Shown: one piece after another, positions 35,184 through 44,061 of the stretch
How positions within the stretch are numbered: position 1 is the first letter of the stretch
Layout of the letters: every line of letters starts with the position of its first letter
Origin: a bacterium 1XD42-54
GTDB lineage: Bacteria; Bacillota; Clostridia; Lachnospirales; Lachnospiraceae
Reading direction: 5' to 3'
DNA length: 64,000 nucleotides
Assembly (NCBI GenBank): GCA_003612585.1
Contig: RAZH01000011.1
Coordinates: forward strand, 1 to 64,000
Program-made: the position numbers and the translations under genes
The notes under the pieces: generated by a model
What the model was told of the DNA's origin: nothing
Databases searched by the model: none
What the model saw: the letters and a program-made list of their open reading frames with translations, nothing else

Positions 35184-36026
35184 CTATAATCCCATGATCT
35201 CCTTAACGATCCGGTCAGAAGCTTTGACCGCCCCTACAAGGATCAGTAAATTAAACACCAGCTCTCCCACGTAATTCCATACGATTGTTACTGCTGACAG
35301 GCTGATATCCGACACGGCCGGCATGCTGGATGTAAACACCGAAAATATGATACAGGCCAGTGCGATGATTGCCCCTTCCAGACACACTCCCGCATAAGAC
35401 CGGATAAAATTCTTCCCTACCGATTGGGACGGCTCCCCCGCAAAAGTTGAAAGGGGGATGGGTGCAATGGCAGTGTACATATACAGCTTGAACATCCGCC
35501 CATAAACGGTCAGGATCATAATAAAAGACAATACCGTGATGAGCAGGCTGCCAAGCAGGGTTACGATCCACAGGGGGATGGAATCCAGCATGCCTACGGA
35601 TTCCACCTTTTCCACGATCTCTGCCGGGAGCTGTGATACCGTCCCTCCAGACAGGTTTGCATTGGCTAAGATTGTTGTAACAATGCCCTGTATGATGGAA
35701 AACAGTGCTTTCATCAGGTCCATGCCATACACTACCGCTCCCTGTGCCAGTGCAAAACGGATGAATGCTTTCAGCACATGCTCCGGCTTTTTCATATCCG
35801 TAAAGCTCGAACAGGTCTTAATGATCCCCATGGCAAAGAACAGGACTAATAGCCCCAATGCGATCGCCTTTAACGCGCCATTGATACTTGTCATCACGCT
35901 CCAGATCGAACCGCCTTTAAAGGTTGCCGGATCCTGCGTCAGCAGCGTCCAGATTTCATTTAACTTGTCATTCCAGGTATTTAATGCAGATTGGAGGTTC
36001 TGCACAATCCAGTTATCGCTTTCCAT
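35184..36026 (-). CDS. TrbL/VirB6-like polytopic conjugation protein
   Basis: This 280 aa protein has about six membrane helices (residues 50-70, 85-120, 150-180, 205-230, 250-270). There is an N-terminal amphipathic segment NWIVQNLQSALNTWNDKLNE and a loop YGRMFKLYMYTAIAPIPLST. This is the pattern of the VirB6/TrbL-like channel proteins of CTn elements. A GGAGG site precedes the ATG. Confidence 0.88.
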   Translation of the reverse strand: MESDNWIVQNLQSALNTWNDKLNEIWTLLTQDPATFKGGSIWSVMTSINGALKAIALGLLVLFFAMGIIKTCSSFTDMKKPEHVLKAFIRFALAQGAVVYGMDLMKALFSIIQGIVTTILANANLSGGTVSQLPAEIVEKVESVGMLDSIPLWIVTLLGSLLITVLSFIMILTVYGRMFKLYMYTAIAPIPLSTFAGEPSQSVGKNFIRSYAGVCLEGAIIALACIIFSVFTSSMPAVSDISLSAVTIVWNYVGELVFNLLILVGAVKASDRIVKEIMGL

Positions 36027-36091
36027 TTCCTATCTCACCTCCTTCGTGTGATAACAGGGCGGACAGTGTCCCTGCCCGCCCCTCGGACTCC

Positions 36092-36490
36092 TTACGCCAT
36101 GATCAGGTCAAGGATCTCTTTTGCAAAGGTGATGATGATACCTCCAGCCAGCGTTAAAAACCCGTTAGCCCTCTGGCTCGGATCATGGCTTTTCAGGCTG
36201 AGGCCCACCTGCACGATACCAAAGCCTAACAGGATCAGGCCGATTGCCCGGATCAGCGAGAAAATAAAAGTCGACAGGTTGTTGACAACAGACAGGGGAT
36301 CCCCCGCTGCATAAGCGTAGGTCGTACATACATTTCCGACAAATACCAGCACGGAATAAACCGCAAACAGCTTTTTCTGCACCCTGCTCATCGGCATGGA
36401 TGCGGTCTCTTTCTTTTTTTCTCCCTGGCTGCCTGTTTCCTCTGCGCAGCCTTTCTTCAGTTTCCAGTCTTTCAATAAATTACCTTTCAT
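36092..36490 (-). CDS. Small VirB2/pilin-like or Maff2-like membrane protein
   Basis: From ATG 36490 (GGAGGG six bases upstream) the 132 aa protein has a Lys/Glu-rich first 35 residues. A signal-like helix follows (LFAVYSVLVFVGNVCTTYAY-AA), then two helices separated by a short loop (LSTFIFSLIRAIGLILLGFG and GFLTLAGGIIITFAKEILDL). Cleavage after Ala-Tyr-Ala would leave a two-helix, pilin-sized product of about 68 aa. This looks like VirB2. The unusually long cytoplasmic leader is odd. Confidence 0.75.
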   Translation of the reverse strand: MKGNLLKDWKLKKGCAEETGSQGEKKKETASMPMSRVQKKLFAVYSVLVFVGNVCTTYAYAAGDPLSVVNNLSTFIFSLIRAIGLILLGFGIVQVGLSLKSHDPSQRANGFLTLAGGIIITFAKEILDLIMA

Positions 36491-36506
36491 CGGCATCCCT
36501 CCATTC

Positions 36507-38228
36507 CTAAATAGCAAACTGCCCTCTGATGATATCCTCGTCAGAGAGCAGCTCATAATCTTCATATCTTCCCGCATCAAACGCAAAGGTGTCATGGGCC
36601 AGCGGCGTTTTTGCATAGTTATACGCTTCTGCCCCTCCATCCTCTGTCATCTTAATATTCGGGTGTTTCATCAAGTCATATTTCCTGTCCATCATGGCAC
36701 GTTCCCCACGGACAAACAATAAGGCATACTGGTTATCCAGCATACGCACCTCATCCGGCATGAGAAGCTCCCTTCCGCTTTGCTGGAAGTTTGTGGAATA
36801 ACTTCCCGAACGTCCTTTGGTCTGCCCATACGTGTTGGTATCAATGGTTTCCTTCCCAAGCAGTTCCGAGATGTATTTATGCGTCTCCTTTTCATTGCCG
36901 CCCAGGTATAGCAGCTCGTCACAATTACCTACCAGGCTTTCCCATGAATCTTTAAACAGCGCCTTGATCTGGCTCATGTTCTGCACGATAATACTGCAGA
37001 AAATAGAACGTGACCGACAGGTACTTAAAATTTTCTCAAAATCATCGGGCAGGGCAACATTGGGCCACTCATCCATAATGCAGTTTACCGGGACCCGCAG
37101 CCTGCCCCCGTATTTACGGTCGGCCACATAATAAAGTGTCTGGAAAAGCTGGGTATAGATCATGCCCACAAGATAATTCAGGGATGTATCTGCATCCGGG
37201 ATACAGCAGAAAAGCGCCACCTTTTTTTCTCCCATGCTGGCAAGATCCAGTTCATCATGGCAGGTCAGATTTGCAATCTGCGGCAGGTTAAAAGCTGCCA
37301 GCCGGACGCCTACGGAAATCAGGATAGATTTTGCAGTCTTTCCCGCAGCCTGTTTGTAAATATGATATTGCTTGACTGCGATATTTTCCGGATCCCGCAT
37401 TTCCAGCCGTTCAAACAGGATGTCAAGCGGTGACTCGTAGTCCTCATCATCTTCCTTTACCTGGGCAGAAGCCAGCATTTCCATGATCATGGCAAAGTTC
37501 TGTTCCTCCGGCGGTGCTTCATGCAGCAGATACAGCATGAGTGCCTGTAAAAGCGCAGTCTCGCTTTTTTCCCAAAAGGGATCCGAGGACTGCGCTCCCT
37601 TGGGTGTCGTGTTCCGGATCAGGTTCGTGATGAGCTTCAGCACGTCCTTGTCATCCGTCACATATTCAAACGGATTATAGCCAAAGGATGTATCCGGATG
37701 GATCAGGTCAAATACCCGTACCTCATACCCTTTCTTTTCCAGCAGGCCGCCTGTCTTTCGCAAAAGCTCTGCCTTTGGATCGGTCACCACCATGGAACAG
37801 TTGCACTGCATGATATTCGGGATCGCATAGCTTCTGGATTTCCCTGCACCGCTGCCGCCTACTACTAATACATTTAAATTCCGCTTATGCCGGAAACAGT
37901 CAAACCCCATGCGGAAGTTCTGTGTCAGCAGGATATTGTCCGCATAAGGTTTCTGCTGGTATTTCTTACATAACTGTGCCGCATCACCCCATTTGGCGGA
38001 ACCATGTTCCTCTCCCCTGCGGTAGTTCTTCTGGTTTGCATAGTAAATGCCGATGCCAAAGGCATAGAGCAGGGTACAGACCAGGATGGCTTTTAACGTA
38101 TATTGTGTATAATGCAGGGATAACGGATGCTCCAGCTTTTCTGTAAGCGCCTCCATGATCTCCATCAGGTTCTGTCCTGGTGATATGGCATCCGCAAGAA
38201 GCGCCCCCGCCCACCACACAACAGGCAA
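36507..38228 (-). CDS. virD4: VirD4/TraG type IV coupling protein
   Basis: This 573 aa protein from TTG 38228 has Walker A LVVGGSGAGKSRSYAIPN, SMVVTDPKAELLRKTGGLLE, Walker B NCIMDEWPNVALPDDFEKIL and the C-terminal LLMPDEVRMLDNQYALLFVR. It links the relaxosome to the channel. The start is uncertain: the same frame is open for at least 150 nt upstream and encodes GGRSEWIIWLAALPVVWWAG, which would complete the first membrane helix. No ATG, GTG or TTG occurs there. The frame overlaps the DUF4314 gene. Confidence 0.93.
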   Translation of the reverse strand: MPVVWWAGALLADAISPGQNLMEIMEALTEKLEHPLSLHYTQYTLKAILVCTLLYAFGIGIYYANQKNYRRGEEHGSAKWGDAAQLCKKYQQKPYADNILLTQNFRMGFDCFRHKRNLNVLVVGGSGAGKSRSYAIPNIMQCNCSMVVTDPKAELLRKTGGLLEKKGYEVRVFDLIHPDTSFGYNPFEYVTDDKDVLKLITNLIRNTTPKGAQSSDPFWEKSETALLQALMLYLLHEAPPEEQNFAMIMEMLASAQVKEDDEDYESPLDILFERLEMRDPENIAVKQYHIYKQAAGKTAKSILISVGVRLAAFNLPQIANLTCHDELDLASMGEKKVALFCCIPDADTSLNYLVGMIYTQLFQTLYYVADRKYGGRLRVPVNCIMDEWPNVALPDDFEKILSTCRSRSIFCSIIVQNMSQIKALFKDSWESLVGNCDELLYLGGNEKETHKYISELLGKETIDTNTYGQTKGRSGSYSTNFQQSGRELLMPDEVRMLDNQYALLFVRGERAMMDRKYDLMKHPNIKMTEDGGAEAYNYAKTPLAHDTFAFDAGRYEDYELLSDEDIIRGQFAI

Positions 38229-38269
38229 AGCGGCAAGCCAGATGATCCACTCTGACCTGCCGCCTTTAC

Positions 38270-38536
38270 TTACCGGGAAAATCCATCCCTCTCTTTCTTT
38301 GGCCTGCTTACCACTTGGAAGCTGTCCACTTCCGTGTTTAACGGTAATGACCTCCCATTCTCCCAGCTTACAAAAATCTGCCCAATATCATCCACAAATG
38401 ACACTGTGCCTTTTAAGCCGGATGGCATATCGTTTTCTCCCTCCATATGCCCAAGGCAGACCTGTGTGCCTTTTGGATATCTCTGTTTGATAACCTTTGC
38501 CTGCCTGCCAAGCCTTTCCCATTCATTCACGGGCAT
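38270..38536 (-). CDS. DUF4314 protein
   Basis: From Met11 (38536, directly after AAAGGGGGA) the 88 aa protein reads VNEWERLGRQAKVIKQRYPK, GTQVCLGHMEGE, GLKGTVSFVDDIGQIFVSWE and NGRSLPLNTEVDSFQVV. The Gly-Thr-Val-x-Phe-Val-Asp-Asp-Ile-Gly core is diagnostic of DUF4314, a small beta-barrel-like protein common in ICEs. Its 3' end overlaps the open frame that precedes virD4. Confidence 0.85.
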   Translation of the reverse strand: MPVNEWERLGRQAKVIKQRYPKGTQVCLGHMEGENDMPSGLKGTVSFVDDIGQIFVSWENGRSLPLNTEVDSFQVVSRPKKERDGFSR

Positions 38537-38578
38537 TCCCCCTTTCCGATCAAAAAAGACAGGCATCCCGCCTGTCCG

Positions 38579-38887
38579 TTACCGTGTCCGATAGGTCCTG
38601 TACCTTGCATTCATGATACGCATTAAAACCGTATCGATCCCATCGGTATATCTTCCGTTTTCAATGTAAGTATCCCGGAGCCCATTTAAAGCCTGTACTG
38701 CTTTTTTATGCTCCCCATCCGTCAGATAGAGCTTCTTATCCCTGTGGCCGGCCAGCCGCAGGATAAGGTCCCCCGTTTCTTTTGTGGATGCGCCCGCATC
38801 CTTTTCTTCCCGGAATACATCCCGCAGGGCATGCACCAGCATATTGACGGTGATCTCATCTGTTTTTACGCATCGTCTTTTTTCCAT
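38579..38887 (-). CDS. ICE-associated protein of unknown function (102 aa)
   Basis: From Met35 of the open frame (38887, AGGAGG seven bases upstream) it reads MEKRRCVKTDEITVNMLVHA, LRDVFREEKDAGASTKETGD, then LYLTDGEHKKAVQALNGLRD and a basic end. It is probably all helical. I do not recognise the family. It sits between DUF4314 and the ArdC/LtrC-like gene in a compact transfer operon. Confidence 0.65.
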   Translation of the reverse strand: MEKRRCVKTDEITVNMLVHALRDVFREEKDAGASTKETGDLILRLAGHRDKKLYLTDGEHKKAVQALNGLRDTYIENGRYTDGIDTVLMRIMNARYRTYRTR

Positions 38888-39014
38888 CCTCCGGCCTCCT
38901 TTCCTTCTTTTCCTGACCACAACATACCACACCTGCTGGCAGAAAGCTACTGGATCTTCCGGAAAAAAAGCACCTTTTTTATGCTCCATTTTTTATTGCA
39001 GAGAGCCCTTTTTA

Positions 39015-39971
39015 TCAGCGTTCCGGCTGTTTTTCCGGCTGCTTTTTCCCTTTTCCGGATTTTGCTGATCCCTCAGATATGGAAAACTCATCTGCGACAA
39101 ATTCCTGTTCCTGCTCTCCAAGGTTCCGGTTCAAGTGGTTGCTGATGCCATAGGCGGCATTGCGGATATCCCCGATAAACGCACGGAGTTCCTTGGGATC
39201 CTTATCACCGTTGCCCTGCATCTCACACACTTTGTCAAACCGGAAGCCGGAAGTATCCACGCCGTATTTCTGCGCTACTACATAAGCGGCACAGAATGCT
39301 TTGGGTGATACCTTCTGACGGGCGTAACTGCCATCATGGGCATCCAGCGCGGCACAGGCCAGCTCCCGGTTGATGGCATGGAATGTAGTAACCTCATTCA
39401 TCCCGTTCCTCACATAAATCGTGCGCTGTCTTGGGATATACTGTGCCTGCACCCCTTCCGGCAGATTGTCTGCGATCCGTACCGCCACATCCGGATTGGT
39501 CAGGAGCGCCCCCATGAGCGTTTCCATATCTTTTGGCTCTGGCGGAACTGGAGGCTTCATGCGGATCTGGCTGATATCATACGCCTTTCCGATGTTCGTT
39601 CCCTGCATGATGACACCGTCTTTTTCATAATCCTGTGTAATAAGGAATCGGTAGCCATGCACTCCTGCCCGCAGGGAATAGCCTTCCTCCTTCACTTTTT
39701 CAAATGTCATCACCTGCCGGATCTCCGGATTCTGGCCATAAAGCAGGAGCAGGTTCGGTGTTTTCTGAGGCTTGCACTGTGCCATGAAATCAAGGAACCC
39801 TTTCAGGGAATCCCCATCTTTGAACACATCCTGGGCCTTGGCGTCGATCTCCGCCCACACTTCCTCACGCTCCTGTTTCTTTAAAGCGGCATATTCCTCT
39901 TTGCTCATACGGGGCTGCTGTTCCTCTACAGCAGGCTCATCCCCTGACGATAAATACTTTGATAAATCCAT
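39015..39971 (-). CDS. LtrC/ArdC-like single-strand DNA-binding or antirestriction protein
   Basis: The 318 aa protein has an N-terminal ArdC/LtrC-type domain. KDGDSLKGFLDFMAQCKPQK is followed by NLLLLYGQNPEIRQVMTFEK, then GVHGYRFLITQDYEKDG and GKAYDISQIR. The C-terminal half reads YIPRQRTIYVRNGMNEVTTF, then HAINRELACAAL and AAYVVAQKYGVDT, a metallopeptidase-like stretch as in ArdC. The HAINRE segment may be the degenerate zinc site. ArdC-type proteins protect incoming single-stranded DNA from restriction. Confidence 0.8.
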   Translation of the reverse strand: MDLSKYLSSGDEPAVEEQQPRMSKEEYAALKKQEREEVWAEIDAKAQDVFKDGDSLKGFLDFMAQCKPQKTPNLLLLYGQNPEIRQVMTFEKVKEEGYSLRAGVHGYRFLITQDYEKDGVIMQGTNIGKAYDISQIRMKPPVPPEPKDMETLMGALLTNPDVAVRIADNLPEGVQAQYIPRQRTIYVRNGMNEVTTFHAINRELACAALDAHDGSYARQKVSPKAFCAAYVVAQKYGVDTSGFRFDKVCEMQGNGDKDPKELRAFIGDIRNAAYGISNHLNRNLGEQEQEFVADEFSISEGSAKSGKGKKQPEKQPER

Positions 39972-39976
39972 CTACA

Positions 39977-40783
39977 TCACCTTCCCTTTGCCTTTGATTT
40001 TTTTCTCTTTTTTCTGCCAGCCGAACGATTTTTGCTGCGACTCCTGTTTTGTTCTTTCTGTTTGGCAGATTCCTGTTTCTCCTGCCTGATCTTGTCCAGC
40101 TCCGCACGGACGGACGGCTTTTCCTGCCCTTCTGTGCGTTCCGGTTTCTCCATCTGCTCAGACTTTTCCCGCCCGGTAGAAGTATCTTTGCTGCGCGAGG
40201 AAGGTTCGGACGGATTCCTTTCCTCCTGCGCCTGCATAAAATTTTCCGGATCCTGCTCTGGCTCCTCAAAGCCAAAATCCTGTTCCATATCCCCAAGTTC
40301 AAACTGGATCTCGCCCTCCGGCATCTCCACTGTTTCGGTCGGGGCCTCCGTCACATTCTGGCTCTGTTCTGCTTCCATCGCAACCTCCTGGACAGCCTCT
40401 CCGCTTTCCGATCTCAGGAAATCAAGGTTCATTTTATCCATGACCCGGTTGACCTTGGCAGCGTCATCCGCAAACACCATGATCTCACACTGGCCCGGAT
40501 TCTTTCTGTCACGGATGACAACATACAAAAGCCCCCGTTTTTTCCCTTCACGGGCAAATTCCTTCAGACGGTCGGACGGCACAGTAAAAAATTTCAATGG
40601 ACGGTTCTCCTTCAGCATCCGCACCATGCGTGTCTTTCCATAAGTCCGCTTCTGGTCTTTTAATACCGCTGCAAAAAATATAGCAAGGTTTTTCGCAACC
40701 GTACCGGACAAACGCAGGCTGTAATCAATCCCTTCCAGTGAATACCGGACGATCTGGTCTGCCGCATCTCCACCATAATTCAT
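39977..40783 (-). CDS. PcfB/DUF3801-family conjugation protein
   Basis: From ATG 40783 (GGGAGG eight bases upstream) this 268 aa protein begins MNYGGDAADQIVRYSLEGID. A folded domain follows up to about residue 130 (AVLKDQKRTYGKTRMVRMLK; VIRDRKNPGQCEIMVFADDA). The rest is a low-complexity, Glu then Lys/Arg-rich tail. This is the DUF3801/PcfB layout. PcfB-type proteins belong to the coupling or relaxosome complex. It starts inside the relaxase stop region. Confidence 0.85.
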   Translation of the reverse strand: MNYGGDAADQIVRYSLEGIDYSLRLSGTVAKNLAIFFAAVLKDQKRTYGKTRMVRMLKENRPLKFFTVPSDRLKEFAREGKKRGLLYVVIRDRKNPGQCEIMVFADDAAKVNRVMDKMNLDFLRSESGEAVQEVAMEAEQSQNVTEAPTETVEMPEGEIQFELGDMEQDFGFEEPEQDPENFMQAQEERNPSEPSSRSKDTSTGREKSEQMEKPERTEGQEKPSVRAELDKIRQEKQESAKQKEQNRSRSKNRSAGRKKRKKSKAKGR

Positions 40784-40788
40784 CGCTC

Positions 40789-42084
40789 TCACCTCCCCTC
40801 TTTCTGTTCCTGATGTTCTTTTTCCTTATGCCCGCAGGCATTTTGTTTTTCCTGTTCCAATTGCTGTTCCCTCAGCCTCTGCTCAATCTCCAGCGAATGC
40901 TGTTCAATCTTTACGCACATCCGGATCTCTTTACGCATAGGCTTCAGCATATCCGTGATCTCCCGGATTCTTGCGGACTCCGGTTCTGCCCGGTACAGGC
41001 GGTGGCGTTCTTTTGTGAGGGAAAGTACCTGTCCTTCCAACGGTTTCCGGTAGCTCTCCAGTTCTTCTCTGGTGGTAATGCCATGCTTCTGCAGAAACTC
41101 CATCTGAGCGATCCGCTCATCCAGCCGCCGGATGTCCTGCCGAAGCGCATAAGATACACGCTTTGGTTTCCGCTTGAGGACTCCCATCTGGTACAGGTAT
41201 GAATAATAGAGGGCCTGCAGCCCATGAAGTTTTTTCCGCTTTACGGGATTTCCTTTCCCAGCCTGTTGCCCTTTAAAATCCCTGGGCTGTAAGATCCATC
41301 CCCGGATGGCTTCTTCCGTGTAATTTTTCCCAAGGCTTTTCAGCCTCACATACCGCTCCATGCCCGGAGCCCGCAGGGCAATATATTTCCGGTTCAGTTT
41401 AAAGGCATATCCCTTCTTTTCCATCACGCCGATAAACTGGCGCCAGCTGAAGCTTTCCTCCACGGCCTCTTTAATATCCATACGGATGGCGGTCCTCCAG
41501 GTTGGTTTTCCCTCCCTTTCTGCCTGCCACTCTGCATAAGATCTCCCTTTGCCTCCCTCCGGCTGGATAATGGAAAGGCCGTATTTTTTACACAGGCTGT
41601 CGGATATCCTGCGCACATCCTCATAATAGCTCCTGCTGTTGCTGTGGTATTTCTTCCCATCTTCCATGCTGACGGAATTGAACACCAGATGGTTATGGTA
41701 ATGGCTGGTATTCAAATGGGTAGTCACCACAACTTCATATTTCCCTTTCAGTAACTGCTCCGCAAGTTCCAGCCCGATCAGATGTGCAAGCTCCGGCGAT
41801 ACCTCCCCTGCCGCAAAACTCTGCACCAGATGATACCCCTGGACGCCGTCCATTTTATGGAACCTCTGCTTGGTAGAACGCATATCCGCAAACGCACCCT
41901 CACAGGTACATCCAATGGCATCTTCAAATACCACGGTTTCCGTTTTATCCCGGTTCAGTGCATAATCGATAGCTTCCTCCAGCGATCCGGCCGAAGACGC
42001 AGGTTTTGTGGTCTTTTCCTTATCCTTAATATAATCGATCGAATTATCCAGACGGTGGACAGGTATGATACTGGTATATGCCAT
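40789..42084 (-). CDS. Relaxase (MobA/VirD2-type mobilisation nuclease)
   Basis: The relaxase domain of this 431 aa protein reads TSIIPVHRLDNSIDYIKDKE (candidate catalytic Tyr in the first residues or Tyr18). The three-histidine metal motif follows in VVVTTHLNTSHYHNHLVFNS, then YYEDVRRISDSLCKKYGLSI. The C-terminal 200 residues are helical and charged. It nicks oriT and pilots the strand through VirD4. MobC lies just upstream. The candidate oriT lies 2.5 kb away at 44573-44611. Confidence 0.93.
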   Translation of the reverse strand: MAYTSIIPVHRLDNSIDYIKDKEKTTKPASSAGSLEEAIDYALNRDKTETVVFEDAIGCTCEGAFADMRSTKQRFHKMDGVQGYHLVQSFAAGEVSPELAHLIGLELAEQLLKGKYEVVVTTHLNTSHYHNHLVFNSVSMEDGKKYHSNSRSYYEDVRRISDSLCKKYGLSIIQPEGGKGRSYAEWQAEREGKPTWRTAIRMDIKEAVEESFSWRQFIGVMEKKGYAFKLNRKYIALRAPGMERYVRLKSLGKNYTEEAIRGWILQPRDFKGQQAGKGNPVKRKKLHGLQALYYSYLYQMGVLKRKPKRVSYALRQDIRRLDERIAQMEFLQKHGITTREELESYRKPLEGQVLSLTKERHRLYRAEPESARIREITDMLKPMRKEIRMCVKIEQHSLEIEQRLREQQLEQEKQNACGHKEKEHQEQKEGR

Positions 42085-42090
42085 AGGCCA

Positions 42091-42399
42091 TTACCAGTCC
42101 TCTTTTACGATCTGCCATACTTCCTTTGATACCCGCAGCATTTCCCTGACGCTTTCTGTCTCTGCCCGGCCAGTGGCATTTGCCACATGGGCCAGCTGGT
42201 TGGCATTGTTGCAGAGCCCCGCTATCTTCCGAAGCAGGTCGGCATGATGCTCACAGGGCTTGGCATGCACTTCTGCCCCTACGATCAATGACCGTAAGAA
42301 TTCTTCCCTCGCAAGGCCGCTTTTTTGCACCTGCTCATCTAAGAACCGCAGCTCTTTGGCGTTCAGCCGGACAGGTACCACATGATTCCGTTTCCGCAT
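42091..42399 (-). CDS. mobC: MobC-like relaxosome protein
   Basis: From Met10 (42399) it is 102 aa, starting MRKRNHVVPVRLNAKELRFL with a ribbon-helix-helix N-terminus. The MobC core follows (SLIVGAEVHAKPCEHHADLL, then KIAGLCNNANQLAHVANATG). It binds oriT and helps the relaxase melt the nick region. It overlaps the gene before it and abuts the relaxase gene. Confidence 0.85.
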   Translation of the reverse strand: MRKRNHVVPVRLNAKELRFLDEQVQKSGLAREEFLRSLIVGAEVHAKPCEHHADLLRKIAGLCNNANQLAHVANATGRAETESVREMLRVSKEVWQIVKEDW

Positions 42400-42403
42400 C
42401 CTT

Positions 42404-42841
42404 TCACCTGCCTTCCGTTCTTTCATTTTTCTTTTTCACTTCGGCCTCCCGCCAATACTCCATTGGCAGATTTGGAGACAGGTCTGCCTGCGCCAGCACT
42501 TCTTTTCCTTCAAGATCGATCTTCCGGCAGTCCGGCATAAATGCAGCATATCTCGGATATGCATATCCTTCCGCTTCTATCAGGATGCCTTCCCTGTACC
42601 CGGAGGTTGTTACAAGGATGCAGTGCATCCTCCTGTCTCCCGGATCCATATACATGGCGTCACGATTGTCATATAGGAACCGATAATACCCATACAGTTC
42701 ACCGGAAAACTTTTCGAACTGCTCTCTGGAAAGCTCTGCGATTTTTTCCACTTCAAAACCACAGCGGAAACTCCCATAGTAGTGTTCTTTTAAATCCTTC
42801 ATGTTGATAGGTTTCCTTACAAATTCGGCGCTGTCTGCCAT
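42404..42841 (-). CDS. ICE protein of unknown function (145 aa)
   Basis: From ATG 42841 (GGAAG site; the upstream GTG is possible) it reads EFVRKPINMKDLKEHYYGSF, RCGFEVEKIAELSREQFEKF, MHCILVTTSGYREGILIEAE and ADLSPNLPMEYWREAEVKKK. I know this type only as a conserved hypothetical of Lachnospiraceae ICEs. It follows the small membrane peptide gene and precedes mobC. Confidence 0.65.
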   Translation of the reverse strand: MADSAEFVRKPINMKDLKEHYYGSFRCGFEVEKIAELSREQFEKFSGELYGYYRFLYDNRDAMYMDPGDRRMHCILVTTSGYREGILIEAEGYAYPRYAAFMPDCRKIDLEGKEVLAQADLSPNLPMEYWREAEVKKKNERTEGR

Positions 42842-42856
42842 ATTGATATCTTCCAC

Positions 42857-42940
42857 CTACATATCCCCTTTCTTCTTCAGAATCATAAGGGCAGCAAGCA
42901 GCGATACAACGACAGCCCCTGCAATTACTTTCTTTTTCAT
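42857..42940 (-). CDS. 27 aa membrane peptide
   Basis: ATG 42940 opens MKKKVIAGAVVVSLLAALMI, then LKKKGDM and TAG. One hydrophobic helix is flanked by lysines at both ends. GAAGGTGTGCCG precedes the ATG. A second, similar Lys-flanked peptide occurs at 44055-44141, each just upstream of a larger ICE gene. Function unknown. Confidence 0.55.
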   Translation of the reverse strand: MKKKVIAGAVVVSLLAALMILKKKGDM

Positions 42941-42968
42941 CGGCACACCTTCTTTCATCATTTAAATT

Positions 42969-43011
42969 CCGGGCGGAATGAAAATAACTTCGTTTCCCAT
43001 GAACCGCCCGG
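42969..43011. repeat. Inverted repeat between transfer genes
   Basis: CCGGGCGG and CCGCCCGG are separated by 27 nt. On the minus strand the structure is followed by AATTTAAA only, so it is at best a weak terminator. It lies 29 nt before the 27 aa peptide gene. Confidence 0.5.
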
Positions 43012-43071
43012 TCTGTCTCTTATTTGAATTCATTTCTAATACTCACCCCATTCTCATCTTTGTCTGCTGTA

Positions 43072-44061
43072 TTACCGCACCGTTTCATCCCTGCCCGGAT
43101 TCTGTTTCACTTTCGGCTGCAGGTCACGGGGATGCTCTCCTGAGATCGGCCTGATAAAATCAATCCTGCCAGCGGCCAAGATTGCCTGATGGTTAAGCTG
43201 TCTCTGCCATGCGCTGACACTTGGCGCCCACTTAAACCCATTTTGGCGGAGTATCTGGCGTTCCTGGGCAGACGGCTTTTCTTCAAAGAAAAGCTGCAGA
43301 CGGTTCATCTCCTGGTTTGCCACAGCCTTTCCTTTGGCAAATTCCCATCCCTGAAAGCCGACTTCCGCATACTGCTTTAATTCCGCAATCCGTGCTTTGA
43401 TACGCCGGATCTCCGCACTGTTATTTGACAATGTAGCAGAATGAAAGGGCTTATCTCCCAAGTGCCACGGCTGTTCCATGGATACCTTGAGCTTTTCGAT
43501 CTCCATCGTGCCAAGTGCAGTACAGCCATCCAGCGTCTGATGTTTCCGGTAATATGCATTTACCTCCTTCATCGTCTGCTGGGACTGTTCCAGCCGCTCC
43601 AGCTTCTTCTCCAGCTGCTCCACTGCATGGGGATTGTCTGCACGGATCCCACCCGTGCCCGTACTCTTGATCTTGTCCAGGATGCCCTGCACCTGCCGCC
43701 ATTCTTCCATGTTATGGGCCCTGGCAGCATTCTGCTTTTCCTTCTTCCCGGTTGGGAAATTCGCTGGCCCGGCAATCATTACCGATGGCACACGGGCATC
43801 GATCTCGAAGCTCCGGTTCATGTTATCCGCCAGTTTCCGGGCATAGGTATCCACAAGTGCATCAATCTTTCCATGATAGATGGGATCCACTTTTTCTTTC
43901 TGGTGTTTTGCAATCTCCACTGCTTGGTCCACACACCGCCTGTATTCTGCGGTAGCGCTCCCCTCTTTATAATCAGAAAAACTGTTCATCTCCTTTGCCC
44001 TGCGTGCCGCATCCTCACGGATCGGATAATAGAGCACGCTGCTTTCCTGTTTTTCTACCAA
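43072..44061 (-). CDS. Large ICE protein of unknown function (329 aa)
   Basis: It starts at TTG 44061, with GGAGG seven bases upstream. It reads YYPIREDAARRAKEMNSFSD, YKEGSATAEYRRCVDQAVEI, then helical coiled-coil regions (about residues 130-165). A C-terminal domain follows: MNRLQLFFEEKPSAQERQIL, then RQNGFKWAPSVSAWQRQLNH and AAGRIDFI. This arrangement recurs in many Bacteroidetes and clostridial mobile elements. The C-terminal FKWAPS-WQRQL module is shared with other ICE/phage proteins. The function is unknown. Confidence 0.75.
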   Translation of the reverse strand: MVEKQESSVLYYPIREDAARRAKEMNSFSDYKEGSATAEYRRCVDQAVEIAKHQKEKVDPIYHGKIDALVDTYARKLADNMNRSFEIDARVPSVMIAGPANFPTGKKEKQNAARAHNMEEWRQVQGILDKIKSTGTGGIRADNPHAVEQLEKKLERLEQSQQTMKEVNAYYRKHQTLDGCTALGTMEIEKLKVSMEQPWHLGDKPFHSATLSNNSAEIRRIKARIAELKQYAEVGFQGWEFAKGKAVANQEMNRLQLFFEEKPSAQERQILRQNGFKWAPSVSAWQRQLNHQAILAAGRIDFIRPISGEHPRDLQPKVKQNPGRDETVR

